Part shown: positions 25,801-35,175 of the stretch, piece after piece
Layout: every line of letters starts with the position of its first letter
Numbering within the stretch: the stretch's first letter is position 1
NCBI GenBank assembly: GCA_012931725.1
Contig: CM022950.1
Coordinates: 57,860,254-57,924,253 of the forward strand
Direction: 5' to 3'
From: Litsea cubeba
Lineage: Eukaryota > Streptophyta > Magnoliopsida > Laurales > Lauraceae
DNA length: 64,000 bases
Notes under the pieces: generated by a model
Databases searched by the model: none
What the model was told of the DNA's origin: nothing
What the model saw: only the letters and a program-made list of their open reading frames with translations
Program-made: the position numbers and the translations under genes

Positions 25801-28754
25801 ATGAACGTAACTGCATGAATCAAATAAATCATATACAGAGTCTCAATTGAAATATATTACATAAGTAAAAGAATTTTTTTCCCCACTTTTTAAAATCCAT
25901 GCAAGGGGCCCACCCATGACAAAGTCAACATGCTCATAACCACATGCAAATATGCCTGATTTATTCCCTTGGAGTAAATCCTGTATTTTAGCTAGGATCA
26001 ATCCAATGATAGTTATCACTTCAATGAAGTGATTTTTTTTTTCTTTATGCCTAGATATTCATGGTCAAGTTGAGAGTAGTGGATTAGATTCATGAAGAGT
26101 GGGCTCAATATATAGGTTTTAGAAAAGTAGGCATTCTCCACTTCTAAGCTATATGTACTCTTTACATAATCCACACCCCACAGTATCACTATCATTGCCT
26201 CGTCAGGTCCTGAGCATGAACAAATGGAGCCCATGCTTTGGTTATCTAAACTCTTAGGCACTGATGGGTCCCTCTTCAGATAGAACATTTTCAGAACACG
26301 GTGCAGAGAAGGAAACTCTAACCCCTTTGATCAATGACCTCAAATGGATGTTGAAGAAAGGAATACAATGGCGGTTCACATTCAACACATAAAGGACCAA
26401 ATACTGGATGCTAGGATTTTCAAACTGGGTTCTTTCTAGGATATGGTTGACTGCAAGATGTGTTTTATGATCAGACATGGACGACAATCATAGGCCCCAC
26501 ATTTTAAACATGTTCGGCCTAACACAAGGAAAAAAGGATATCATGAAAAACTGCATATAAGCAAAGATAAGGAATCATATACTTCCACATCAAATATGCA
26601 CTATATAGTGAAGTTGAATTCATACTTCATCAGAAGAAGGCATCGACTCATTTCAAGGGCCTCCAACAGTTCTGAACATGTCATTTCGCCACCATCATCT
26701 CCCTCCGAAACAGCCATTTCTCTTGCCTTTCCTGCAGCATCCTTGATCTGTTGCCATTCAGGGCTAGAATTGTGTACTACTCTAGCCTGTATTATTCAGG
26801 CAGTTGTTTAAGAATACAATTAGAACTGCACACCAGTATATAAAAGTTCCAAGACTGCCGAAGTTGGAATGCACGCACTTGTGGCGTTTGGACTCCTAGC
26901 CATTTTGCAAGTTCATAACCCAGACGTTCAGATTGTGTGCCCATCCTTGACGAAGAGATCTTTATAACTGCTGCTGCTTCCTTCTGTAAGACATCATCAT
27001 TCTCAGGCTTGTTGAACAGGGCAAAGAAAACTACTCCTCCAGAATTCACAGTCACCTGCATCCACCACCCAATGGAAAAAAATAGTGTAAGCCATCAACA
27101 GGCTTCTGCCAGAGTGTTAGTTATTGGTAACAATAACATGACTAGAACCTGCAAACTTGTGGTTGCGGCAGGTAGTCCCTTTTAACTGTGCTAGCACTCT
27201 AATCATGCTAGCCACTGTCTTTTCTTTTTTCATTACTTTAATCATCAGCAATCTTTTAACTGTGCTAGCACTCTAATCATGCTAGCCACTGTCTTTTCTT
27301 TTTTCATTACTTTAATCATCAGCAATCTTTTAACTGTGCTAGCACTCTAATCATGCTAGCCACTGTCTTTTCTTTTTTCATTACTTTAATCATCAGCAAT
27401 CTTTTAACTGTGCTAGCACTCTAATCATGCTAGCCACTGTCTTTTCTTTTTTCATTACTTTAATCGTCAGCAATCCTATTTTCATAGACATGGTATATGT
27501 GAATGAGACCCAACATGATCCTCTACTACACCTCACCCTTCTCATGAAATGTGCTATAACTTACCACGGATGGATCACAGGTCAATTGTTGAACAACCCT
27601 AACCATATCATTGGAGAACTTCAAGGAAAGAAAAGTTGGTGCATACAAGAAACTAACCAAATTCTAATGACTTCCCTTTTCCTATTTCTTTTTTTTTTCC
27701 TAAGAAACGTCTAGTTCATGTGTTGACCTTGTCGAATTAATGGGACATTTAATGTTATTTTCACAACCATAGAGAAGATCAGTCTTTATTTTTCCAAATG
27801 GTTCTTTCGGATGTAACCCATATCACAATTGATGTTCAATGTGCTTAGCAAGGTGGATGGTATATCTTGCTCCGTGTTTGTGCATTACTATAGTGTGAAA
27901 ATCAAGAATGAAAGAGGCTCATCCAACCAAATCAATCTTAATGAATGCATAATTTATTATTTGGGACAAAAATAGCAGAGAACAGTACCTACCTAATGTG
28001 GCTTTTGATTTTGTACAGCCCCAAAACTCATAGCAGAATAGACAGAAACCATCTGATTTGCTAAAATAACAAAATATTTATGGACTGGGGCATATCTAAA
28101 GACACCCAACTTTCAGCTATAAAAAGAAAATGCTTTGGATAGAATGCTTACTTCTATATACTAAATCCAACAGATGAGATACAAACAGAACGTGTCCTGT
28201 ACCTCAACGGCTTTGTACATTTCATCCTCAGAATGTTCTGTGCTACTATGTTCAGTATGATGTAGAGATGACAATGAGCACCAAGAGAATTCACTCGACT
28301 CTATGTCCACCATTGCAGCTTTACCAAGTCTTTCCCACAGACTAATCTCTGGAGGTTGTTCAAAGGAGTACGAATCGACTGGATCATCAACAGGTTGTCC
28401 CGCACTGAATAAATGGAAGGCTATGATGATAAATAGTATTACATGCATCAAAAATAGCATGAAGCACACCATTTAGCTCAAAGTGAGCTGATAAAAAGCA
28501 GAATTGCTTCGTTTCTATGTTTTATATGTCATAGTTTCTATATTCTTTCTCATTGATAATAGAAACCTTTAAACTCAGCCAGTTGTTGTTACTGCCGGCC
28601 CTAACCCTGGATAAAGGAGGAAGGATGTGTCAGGTAGGTTTATCACCGTCGTAAATCTTCCGTCACAACCTCAACATGAATTTTGAGAAAATGATGATAA
28701 TAGAGAACTTTCATTCTTCCACTAGTTTTTCCTTTTACTAACAAGCTTCTTATC

Positions 28755-28794
<40 letters not shown>

Positions 28795-30111
28795 AATGGC
28801 AGATTATATTAAAGGAAAAATAATACAGAAAAAACAGCCCCACCACAAGAACCAAAAGGGGGCAAAATGGTGCTTTTATACCAAAAAGAGCACAATACAA
28901 ACAAATTACATAGTGGTCAGGGGTACCGAATAGAAGACCTATCCACCCCTTGCTTTGCTAGAGAATCTTCAAAACCATTGGCCGACCTCCCAACATGTTG
29001 AAACTCCACTTGAATCAAAGACAATAAAGCTCTAATCTCATGCATGTAGAACTAAAATCTCCATGGAAAGATAGCCGAAGACGACACACACGAAAGAGCA
29101 TTAACGGAATCTCCTCTCTCTCTCTCTCTCTCATAGTACTTCATAAATAAATAAACACACACACATATTATATGTACTGAATTTAGAATTGCTTGATTTT
29201 TTCATTTAAGTTGTGGCTTTTTTTTCATCTTATGCTCCCATTTCATTTTCTTTTGTGCTTTTAACTATTTCTTTCTCTCTTTATTAACAGAATTTCATAA
29301 TTATGTTTCTCAAAAACTAAAAAATTATTATTAATATTTTTTGAATGGTTGCAACCATGGGCACCTTCCAACTGTGCTATGGCTATAATTTTAAATTTTC
29401 CTTCTATTCTCTCCAAAATCATTTAAAATTCAAGTGTTGAATCTCATTTTAAGCTTTTCTAATTTCTTTAATACAACTTTCACAAGCATAAATGTGTACT
29501 TATATAAAATGTAAAAGAAATAGAAAATCCATACTGCTGTTGGTTGATGGAGAGGAGACTGAACTCCAAACTCTCCTGCCTCGGCAGCCGGTTCGGGAAC
29601 CCCGACGACCGCCGATTCTGCCCGCTGCGCTTCCTCACCGACTCCAACCACGCCGCAAACCGGTGCGTTACATCTCCTTGCATAGACAATGCCTGCAAAA
29701 CCAAACATTCCCAAACCAAATTCCCCCCCAAAAAAAACAAAAAAAAAAAAAAAACAATCAGATTAGGAAAATCAGGGATCTGAGATCTATTTATCATCAC
29801 AGAATAACAACTCACACGAGGAGGAACCGGAGGCGGCGTCGGAATTGCAGATTGTGGAACATTTCCATACAATGACTGATCACCACATGATTCTTTCTCA
29901 ATTCCATCAAATCCCTGCAATGCGAGAATAGAAACAGAGGATGGTAAATTGGAAATCAGAATTTTTTTTTTGTTTGGATATTAGGAAAGAAGGAAAGAGA
30001 GAAAACCTGATTGAGATTGAGATTGGAAGTGGAAGAAATTGGAGGATGTGGAGATGATGATGAAGATGAAGTGATGATTGAGATTTGATGTTTTGGATCG
30101 TTCGTTTCCAT
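13806..30111 (-). CDS. PHS1: PHS1: actin-fragmin-kinase-like domain plus dual-specificity phosphatase
   Basis: Regulator of cortical microtubules. In Arabidopsis the kinase domain phosphorylates alpha-tubulin and the phosphatase restrains it. Exons from the start: 30111-30007, 29914-29816, 29692-29535, 28404-28203, 27055-26879, 26786-26626, 25810-24765, 23477-23332, 23185-22958, 14246-14089 and 14001-13806. All are GT-AG and phase-consistent. Landmarks: RFAAWLESVRKRSG (exon 3), ISLWERLGKA (exon 4), VNSGGVVFFALF (exon 5), catalytic LIIRNEDR and metal-binding AIDSGVPRRPP (exon 7), ITHILCLCSNEIGQSD (exon 9), and the phosphatase loop HCFEGKSRSAT with the CX5R cysteine and arginine (exon 10). The length, about 890 codons, is near the 900-930 usual. 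As read, frames break near 25331, 24816, 23414 and 13841. The C terminus after MKLC is shorter than in Arabidopsis. Intron 9 is 8.7 kb because of nested transposons. Confidence 0.93.
15935..16050. repeat. GCTCGAGC palindrome cluster in the solo LTR
   Basis: TTCGCTCGAGCGAAC and its variants (CCGCTCGAGTGAAC, CCGCTCAAGTGG, TGCTCGAGCGAAC) recur five times in about 110 bp. Confidence 0.6.
16575..16849 (-). repeat. 3' LTR of the Copia element
   Basis: 275 bp, TG...CA termini, identical by eye to 20184-20458. It carries ATCTCATATAAATAGGG, which contains a TATA-like box only on the strand opposite to the coding sense. Confidence 0.92.
16850..16861 (-). other. Polypurine tract of the Copia element
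   Basis: On the minus strand TTTGAGGGGGGG directly precedes the LTR start TGTTAATG. This is the plus-strand priming site. Confidence 0.85.
16857..18647 (-). CDS. Copia reverse transcriptase-RNase H
   Basis: An open frame of 596 codons. It copies the element RNA into DNA and degrades the template. It shows the Copia RT opening (WVYSIKLKADGTLDRYKARL), FDVKNAFLHG, the catalytic YVDD within LLVYVDDIIITG, and an RNase H end with SDADWAGCPDTRRSTTG, SKSSTEAEYRA and KHIEVACHFIRDE. It is in the same polyprotein order as the integrase frame at 18696-20048 but separated from it by a frameshift. The first ~20 codons come from a 32-bp tandem duplication and are unlikely to be native. The long open frame fits a young copy. 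Confidence 0.93.
   Translation of the reverse strand: MYSFTFAFADDCLLSPLRFHPDKVYTRRQRTNAITLPPLQEPVQNPDPASSTPQLAIRRSARISRPPDRYGFSHSSYFATLSSVSIPTSYSQAAKQECWRQAMEEELGALQQNQTWVTVPCPALVKPIGSKWVYSIKLKADGTLDRYKARLVALGNRREYGIDYEETFAPVAKMTTVRTILAIAASQSWPLFQFDVKNAFLHGDLKEEVYMRLPQGFTKSSENQVALLKRSLYGLKQAPRAWFDKFKDALLKLQFQQSPYDPSLFLHHASTGITILLVYVDDIIITGTDTATIQDLQFSLHQSFHMKDLGPLQYFLGLEVHHSEKGLILHQHKYTMDLIESAGLSNSTPVDTPLELNLKLHSDSGDPLSDPTYFRQLVGSLIYLTTTRPDISYAVNLMSQYMTKPHHLHLAAVRRIIRYLLGTSHRGLFFPVGSKMTLTAYSDADWAGCPDTRRSTTGWCMFLGDALISWKVKKQDRVSKSSTEAEYRAMSAACSEIIWLRGLLEELGFSQKSPTPLHADNTSAIRITENPVFHERTKHIEVACHFIRDEYLRNVISLPFISSSLQTADIFTKALPRPRHQFLTDKLMLVDSLASI
18595..18658 (-). repeat. 32-bp tandem duplication between integrase and RT frames
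   Basis: Units 18595-18626 and 18627-18658 differ at one base. A 32-bp repeat shifts the frame, so it breaks the Copia polyprotein. Confidence 0.9.
18696..20048 (-). CDS. Copia protease motif and integrase
   Basis: A 450-codon frame. It begins near the retroviral-type protease motif WYFDSGASNHMT, followed by the GAG-pre-integrase segment LWHNRLGHPNS and a zinc-finger part (CTTCKLGKSK). The integrase core has the DDE residues in HSDVWG, RTDSGGEY and QQNGVAERKNRH. Integrase inserts the cDNA copy. The frame ends early after a 10-T run near 18728 and reads into unrelated residues, so the link to the RT frame is lost. The start ATG is internal to the native polyprotein: an open frame with NPKAYQAITATGTID continues upstream to about 20150 as the last remnant of gag. 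Confidence 0.9.
   Translation of the reverse strand: MIQQMIFQALSTLGISGKNQSPSHWYFDSGASNHMTSSSKNFSTIKPYDGQIKVHAANGTTIPITSVGDISHSLPLHDVLCSKNLSTNLISVGQLVDNNCNVCFSSSGCVVQDQETGKVIVKGPKCGRLFPLHIVTPAPDMSLFALSVVSRNNVQLWHNRLGHPNSTILLSLLNSGHINKMKFLSSDVVFYCTTCKLGKSKTLPFPLHISFAAQSFDLIHSDVWGVAPIISHSQYKYFVTFIDDYSRFTWIYFLHAKSEVFDVFKKFLNYVQNQFSTCIKILRTDSGGEYVSKQFQEFLQDRGIISQRTCPYTPQQNGVAERKNRHLLDMVRCLLLESSVQPRFWSEALTTATHIINRLPSPKLQNTSPYFRLFKTAPQYTSFHTFGCVCFVHLPPHERSKLSAQSVKCAFLGYASHQKGFVCYDPTSKRLRISRNVVFFLTSVFFSGLS
20171..20183 (-). other. Primer-binding site, initiator tRNA-Met
   Basis: On the minus strand TGGTATCAGAGCC directly follows the 5' LTR. This is the standard Copia primer site. Confidence 0.93.
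20184..20458 (-). repeat. 5' LTR of the Copia element
   Basis: 275 bp, identical by eye to 16575-16849. It would contain the element's promoter. Confidence 0.92.
22394..22641. mobile_element. 248-bp palindromic element with 53-bp perfect TIRs and 5-bp TSD
   Basis: Arms of 53 bp beginning TGTTAACACTTGTAACATAA are exact inverted copies. The flanks AAATG at 22389-22393 and 22642-22646 are an exact 5-bp duplication. TG...CA ends plus a 5-bp duplication suggest LTR-retrotransposon integration, whereas long TIRs suggest a DNA transposon. It lies in PHS1 intron 9. Confidence 0.88.
23930..24335. repeat. Dispersed ~400-bp repeat, copy 2
   Basis: Same orientation as 12300-12722 and collinear with it. 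It lies in PHS1 intron 7. Confidence 0.7.
27181..27476. repeat. Four tandem copies of a 74-bp unit
   Basis: Units start at 27181, 27255, 27329 and 27403 and are nearly identical. Each carries CTGTGCTAGCACTCTAATCA and TCATGCTAGCCACTG. They lie in PHS1 intron 4. Confidence 0.95.
28758..28792. repeat. (CT)n microsatellite
   Basis: About 17 CT units abut the 3' end of the LINE fragment on its left. On the LINE sense strand this is (AG)n. Confidence 0.85.
28793..29112 (-). pseudogene. 3' fragment of an L1-type LINE
   Basis: On the minus strand, conceptual translation gives the C-terminal RNase H region typical of plant L1 elements: VNALSCVSSSAIFPWRF, a stop, then EIRALLSLIQVEFQHVGRS and SLAKQGVDRSS, ending in TGA near 28915. 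A 3' untranslated part follows to the AG microsatellite. It is 5'-truncated and inactive, in PHS1 intron 3. Confidence 0.75.
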
Positions 30112-30245
30112 TATGATTTTTTTTTTTTTTTTTTTGCAAGATGGAAAGGAGAAGGGAAAGAGAAATGAAGGTAAAATAGCAGTGGCATCAGAAGCAGCTT
30201 TTGAGGATACAGACGTTGTATTCGGTATTTCTGTTGCTTAGAGGA

Positions 30246-30499
30246 GGCAGGGCTGCTCATGGGCCAGGCCAGCCCAAGTTCGGGCCTTAAGTTTTAGTGA
30301 CTGGGTCAGGTCCGGGGCTAGGGCTTGGGCTTGATTTACTGAATGGTGGGCTTGGAGCTGATTGTTTGAGGTGGCTGGGCTTGGGCCTAGGCACTTATGG
30401 CTCATGTCGAACTTAGGATGGATATAGGGACTTATTTCTGAAGTTAGGTTGGGCTTGAATGTACCTCAGCCTGTCTCAATCCTGCCTATGCACACCCCT
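30246..30499. mobile_element. hAT-like GGGCC-rich fragment
   Basis: GCAGGGCTGCTCATGGGCC at the left and GCCTATGCACACCCCTAAC at the right are roughly inverted. The body is rich in GGGCTTGGGC. No clear target duplication is present. It lies in the PHS1 upstream region. Confidence 0.45.
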
Positions 30500-30849
30500 A
30501 ACATGTAGAGATTGATTAATTGTGGATTGATAGGTAAATTTGCTTTTTATGCTTTGATTTTACTATTAATTGAAATCTTCTTCTTTTTTTTTTTCAAAAA
30601 AGGATAAGAACTCACATAGACACACTTTACAAAGTTCTCACCACCATCATTACTATTAATAGGATCTTTGATTGTTTATGTGGAATCGAGCTGCCTCACC
30701 AAATAAGCTACCAGTGGATTGAAAACTTGAGGCATTATAAGATTCTCAATCAATTGGGAATAATTTTATTGGCTTCATATCATGGTCTAATGGTGAAAAT
30801 AACTTTAAAACCGAGTGTCCCATGGCTGTGGTCAGTGCTGACAGTGATA

Positions 30850-31660
30850 TAGTTGGCCCAGCCATGCCAGAGCTAGGTCATGCTGTGCCCAGGTTGGCAG
30901 GGGCTTGGCCCAACACAATCCATAGGCACGAGCTTGCCTGTGCCTTGCTGGGTCATGCCCTCATTGGGCCGGCCCACTAGCCGTGCCACGCCGGGCCATG
31001 GGCACCACTCGGCCCGCTGAGAGAGAGCGCTCTTTCTCACTCTCTCCAAAAATATGTCTCTGAATTGGTCCATGCTCTCTCCATATGTCTCTGAATTGGT
31101 CATGGAGGGAGGGAGAAAATTAAACAGTATGTTCATTTATTGGGGATGGTGGGGAAGGTAAGTGCAGCAAGTGGCATTGAATGCCGATAAAGGAAAACCA
31201 TGGTGCATTAACGTGTGCAACAAATGGCATTAACACGTACAGCAAATGACATTTTCCAAGTGCAACAAAAATTCCTTCCCAAGCCCCCTTGTCTGTATTT
31301 AGAGAGAGTCCGTACACACATGGAAAAATATCTTGTACAAGCTAGAAGAAAGCATATATAAATAGGAGAAAGAAAGTCTATAAAAAAAAAAGAGGTGACG
31401 TACCTAAGATTTGAACCCTAGACAGCTAAGTGAGAATTGCCGTCACTTACCAATAATGTAAGTGCCCATTCTCCTACCTAACCACACTTATTATATGCAA
31501 ACATAATCCCTATGGGCCATGCCCGAGCCTAGGCGTGCCTGGCACCAGGCTGTGCCACGGGCCCAGCATGGCCTATGCCTGGGACGGGCCTGTCAATGTG
31601 TCATGCCGTGACGGCCTGACTGGCGTGGTCAGCTCAGCTCAGCCCATTTTACATCTCTAC
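30850..31660. mobile_element. hAT-like element with GGCCC-rich ends in block copy A
   Basis: GGCCCAGCCATGCC-type sequence at the left is mirrored at the right by GCTCAGCCCATTTTACATCTCTAC. The termini of type TAGAGATGTAAAA are common in non-autonomous plant hATs. The boundaries are approximate. Confidence 0.45.
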
Positions 31661-32120
31661 GTATGTGTGTGAGTTCCAATCTCCTATGTAGCGCAAAAAA
31701 CGGAAAATAAAAACCCTCCAAAACCAAGGAAATTCTAGCTTAGAGATTCAACATGCTGGCACATTGATTTCTTAATTTATTGGATTTCATTGGTGGCCCT
31801 CATAATAGAATTTAGAGTAGAAAATGAGAATCTCCTAGTCTTCATAGGTCCCTGATTCTTGCATCCTCTTCCAATCCTGTTTTATATATATACAGCAATT
31901 TAGGTATTTTGGTATTTTCACACGATAAATAGACGACTTAAAAGCAAACTAAAAATCCCTTTGTATACACGTACAAAGTTTTAACTTTTTTTTTAAAAAC
32001 TTTCTAAAGTACCCCTTCCTCTACTTCCCTCTTCCTGTACACCGGTCGCCCCCTCCGCCTGACCTCACCGCCTGTTACCGACCCCTCTCCATGCTCGTCG
32101 CCGGGCCCACCCGCCGGCCC

Positions 32121-32124
32121 ACCC

Positions 32125-32158
<34 letters not shown>

Positions 32159-32226
32159 CGCCCGGATGGGGAGATGGTCTCTCTCTCCCCTTCCTTCTCC
32201 CTATCTCGCCACCCGGAGGGGGAGAT

Positions 32227-32274
<48 letters not shown>

Positions 32275-32275
32275 T
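32121..32275. repeat. Two (CT)n tracts in a GC-rich pocket
   Basis: CT runs at about 32130-32155 and 32230-32271 flank near-repeats of CGGAKGGGGAGATGGTC. The surrounding ORFs are Ser-Leu or Arg-Glu repeats and I do not treat them as genes. Confidence 0.85.
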
Positions 32276-32664
32276 CCCCCTCCTTCTCCCTAGCTCGCCG
32301 CCGGAGGGGGAGATGGTGGTTCGGGTGGCGGCCGGGGATGAGTAGGGAGAGGGAAACGTGGGAGAAGGAGAGGAAGAGAGAGAGAGAGAAAGGGGGGAGG
32401 AGAGGGAGAGAGGATGGCGCGGGCGGCGGCCGACAAGCAGGGAGAGGGAGGGTTCAGTCACAGGTGGCGGGGGAAAGAGGCGGCAGACCAGCAGGGAGAG
32501 GGAGGGATAATTTAGGAATTAAAAAAATAGAATACGTGTGTTCGCAAAGTACTTTTTTTTTTTTTATGTAAGCAGCAGCACTCTATAAAATATCCTAAAA
32601 GTAATTTTTTTGTGCAGGTAGGAGCACTCTATAAAATATCCTCAGAGAAAACTTTGATTTTTTT

Positions 32665-33148
32665 AGTTATCCAAAAATATCTAAAACTGTACTAATGACC
32701 CTGTGGTCAAAAGTCAAAACTCCTTTTAATACATTACCCATTTCTAGTTTCCATGCCCATCCTCCACAGTAATAAAAGTAACAAAAAAAAAGGCACACTA
32801 TTATCCATCTCAAATTTTCACTTTTATCCCCCTCACAGTTTCCACCAACTTTCTTCGTCAGCCTAAGTCGGCCGAAAGCACCACCACCCAAGAGAGAGAG
32901 ATGGATTGCCGACTTTGCTTTCAACTCTATGTATGAGTCTCTATCTCTTCTTCCCTTTCTAAATTGGTTTCTGTAGCACAGAGAGAGAAAGCCCCAGCAT
33001 TTCTATCTCTGCTTAAGATCCTCTTCAACGACAGAATCTGACTCCCAGAAGAAGAAGACGACGATGACAAAAAAAAAACAAAGAGGAGAAGAAGAAGACG
33101 ACGACGACCCTGTCTCTTCATCAACCAGACGAGGAGCAAAACCCACAT
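32665..33148 (-). pseudogene. Truncated ATL RING-H2 pseudogene (3' end only)
   Basis: On the minus strand it gives a poly-Ser stretch, then ILSLKRILSRDR and a variant of the ATL C-terminus with TETNLEREEEIETHT, followed by 3' untranslated sequence matching 36180-36480. Everything upstream (membrane helix, GLD motif, RING) is missing. It cannot make a ligase. Confidence 0.85.
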
Positions 33149-34254
33149 ATGTGTACAGTCAAGATGTGATATTCATGTTGCTTAGAATATGTGAAATTTC
33201 TTCAAATTTTACTCTAATAGCAATTAGTCTTACCATTTATTTGAATACATTATATTTTAAAGAGCTTTTTGCATATATCTCCTAAGGTATTTATGATTTA
33301 TAAATAGACTCTTAGTGGGTATCATTTTTATAAAAGTTTAATAAAAATCTCATAGTGGGTATCCATTTTCAATATAAATAATGATTTTGGGGACATGAAA
33401 TTTATTGAAGTTAAAAAGTAGGGGTCTATTTATAAATACTGAAACCACAGGGGCTTATTTATAAACTATGGAAACCTTAGGAGGGTATATACAAAAAAAA
33501 AAAGACTATATTTTAAATGTATATAGTGGGATCAACTCTTATTTGAATCCAAATAAAGCAAGATGCCCACATCCAACTAGGTGCAAAGAAATGAATTTAC
33601 TATTAAAGTGCAGATAAAGTAAAGCATCAATTTGCCGAAAAAGAAAATGACTAGGCCAGGGGTTCATATATTAAAAGTACATATTCAAAATTTCCTCTTC
33701 TTTTTTTTTTTTTTTAAAGTAAAAAAAGAACCTCTATTCTCCACTAAATGACAAAAATACATTCAATTTCTATGCAAATAAGTTAAAAAGATTTCTTATC
33801 AAGTTATTAACGACAAAAGACAATCATAACTCACTTATATTTTGTTCTCTTGATTTGATGCTTTACCTTACTTCATTCTACATGTAAAGTTCCCAAACTG
33901 AGAAGCAAGCAAAAGGAAAAAAATAACCTGAAAACTTTTTAAAATTCTTTTTTCTTTTTTCTTTTTTTTATGAAAGGTAAAAGGAGATGGGGAGGGGCAA
34001 AATTGCAAGATACTAAAAACACCTTCAAAAACTTCAAATTTAGACCATGTACATTCTAAGGATCGACGAAAATCGGATGGGAGGTGGGTTGGATTTGGTT
34101 GGGGGAGGGCCAGAGGGGTGCAATTGCCACTCCTTGAACCTTGTCTTTGGCAACCGCTAAAAACTAAAAAGTCAAAAAAAAAATCATAACAAAAAGGGGA
34201 GCGCTTACGAGCACATTTGGATCAATAAGCTCGAAATAGATTATTTACATGTAT
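33149..34254. other. Spacer between duplicated blocks, with a palindromic MITE-like segment
   Basis: About 33263-33495 is flanked by inverted sequences (GCATATATCTCCTAAGG at the left, CCTTAGGAGGGTATATAC at the right). Inner inverted TTTATAAATAGAC / GTCTATTTATAAA pairs suggest a MITE of roughly 230 bp. The rest is AT-rich with no gene. Confidence 0.55.
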
Positions 34255-34361
34255 AAATAGATTAATCATGGATTGATGGGCAAATCTGCTTTTTGTGCTT
34301 TTGTTTTATTGCTGATTGAAAACTTTTTTCTGGATAGATAAGTACTCATACAGCCACTACA

Positions 34362-34683
34362 TGTTGAGGAGTGGGCTCCACCCAAGGGGGAGTATTATAA
34401 AGTATATATGTTGCATTTATTAATGTCTCGATGTTTTGGTATTAATGGTTAGCTAAGAAAAATCAATATGGTATTGGAGCCAGCCGGTTGTGAGTTTGAA
34501 TCCCAAGAGGATCGGATCGGGCGCTAGAAAAATGTATCACCAAAAGTTCGTCAACCGGGTTTCACCTAAGGGGGAGTGTTGAGGAGTGCACTTCACCAGA
34601 TGAGAAGTATTAAAAAGTATATATGCTACCTCTACTAATTCCTCGACGTTTTGGTATTAATGGTTATCTAGGAAAAACTAATA
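34362..34683 (+). mobile_element. TRIM retrotransposon with CTACA target duplication
   Basis: Two ~107-bp LTRs begin TGTTGAGGAGTG at 34362 and 34577. The first is followed by a primer-site-like TGGTATTGGAGCC at 34469, and the second is preceded by the polypurine tract AAGGGGGAG. Exact 5-bp duplications CTACA lie at 34357-34361 and 34684-34688. The total is 322 bp and non-coding. Confidence 0.92.
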
Positions 34684-35175
34684 CTACACACACTCACAAG
34701 TTGTCACCATAATTGCTACAACTAAGGATCTTATAATTTTTATGGGATGGTGGACTAACCAACTAAGCTTCGACCGGATTGAAAACTTGAGGTATTATAT
34801 GGTTCTCAATCAATCGGGAATGATTCTATTGGCTTCATTATCAGATGATGGTCTGATGGTGAAAATAACTTCAAAACTGAGTGTCCCACAATTGTGAGTC
34901 AGCTGGTTTAGGGACATGAGTGCGTGAGTATAAATTTTCCTATTTTTCCTATAAAAGAAAACTCTAAATTCTAAAACCAAGTAAATTTAGCTTAGATATT
35001 AAACATAATGAGACATTGATTCTTAATATTTGATTAGATTTAGTTGGTAGTCCACTTGAAAGGATTTAGAGCAGAAAATGAGAATCTCTAGTCATGATGG
35101 ATGACTGATTCTTGCATCCCCTACCCCATTAATTGAAATGCAATCTAAAAAGTGAACGGATTATCCACCCCAGTG

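Larger units (their letters stand above)
30505..33148. repeat. Left copy of a duplicated block (ATL block copy A)
   Basis: Collinear with 34255-36650: GTGGATTGATAGGTAAAT, GATTGAAAACTTGAGG, GATGGTGAAAATAACTT-like and GAGCAGAAAATGAGAATCTC-like blocks, and finally the 3' end of the ATL gene. The two copies differ by transposon insertions. Copy A ends abruptly inside the ATL coding sequence. Confidence 0.8.

Noticed and set aside
27181..27476. CRISPR-like array
   Set aside because: The 74-bp units are contiguous with no unique spacers, and this is a plant intron.
29430..29714. Separate 94-codon minus-strand ORF overlapping PHS1 exon 3
   Set aside because: It is a shadow frame of the exon that encodes RFAAWLESVRKRSG.
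32091..32571. ORFs on both strands in the GC-rich CT-repeat pocket
   Set aside because: They arise from CT microsatellites. No conserved protein pattern is visible.
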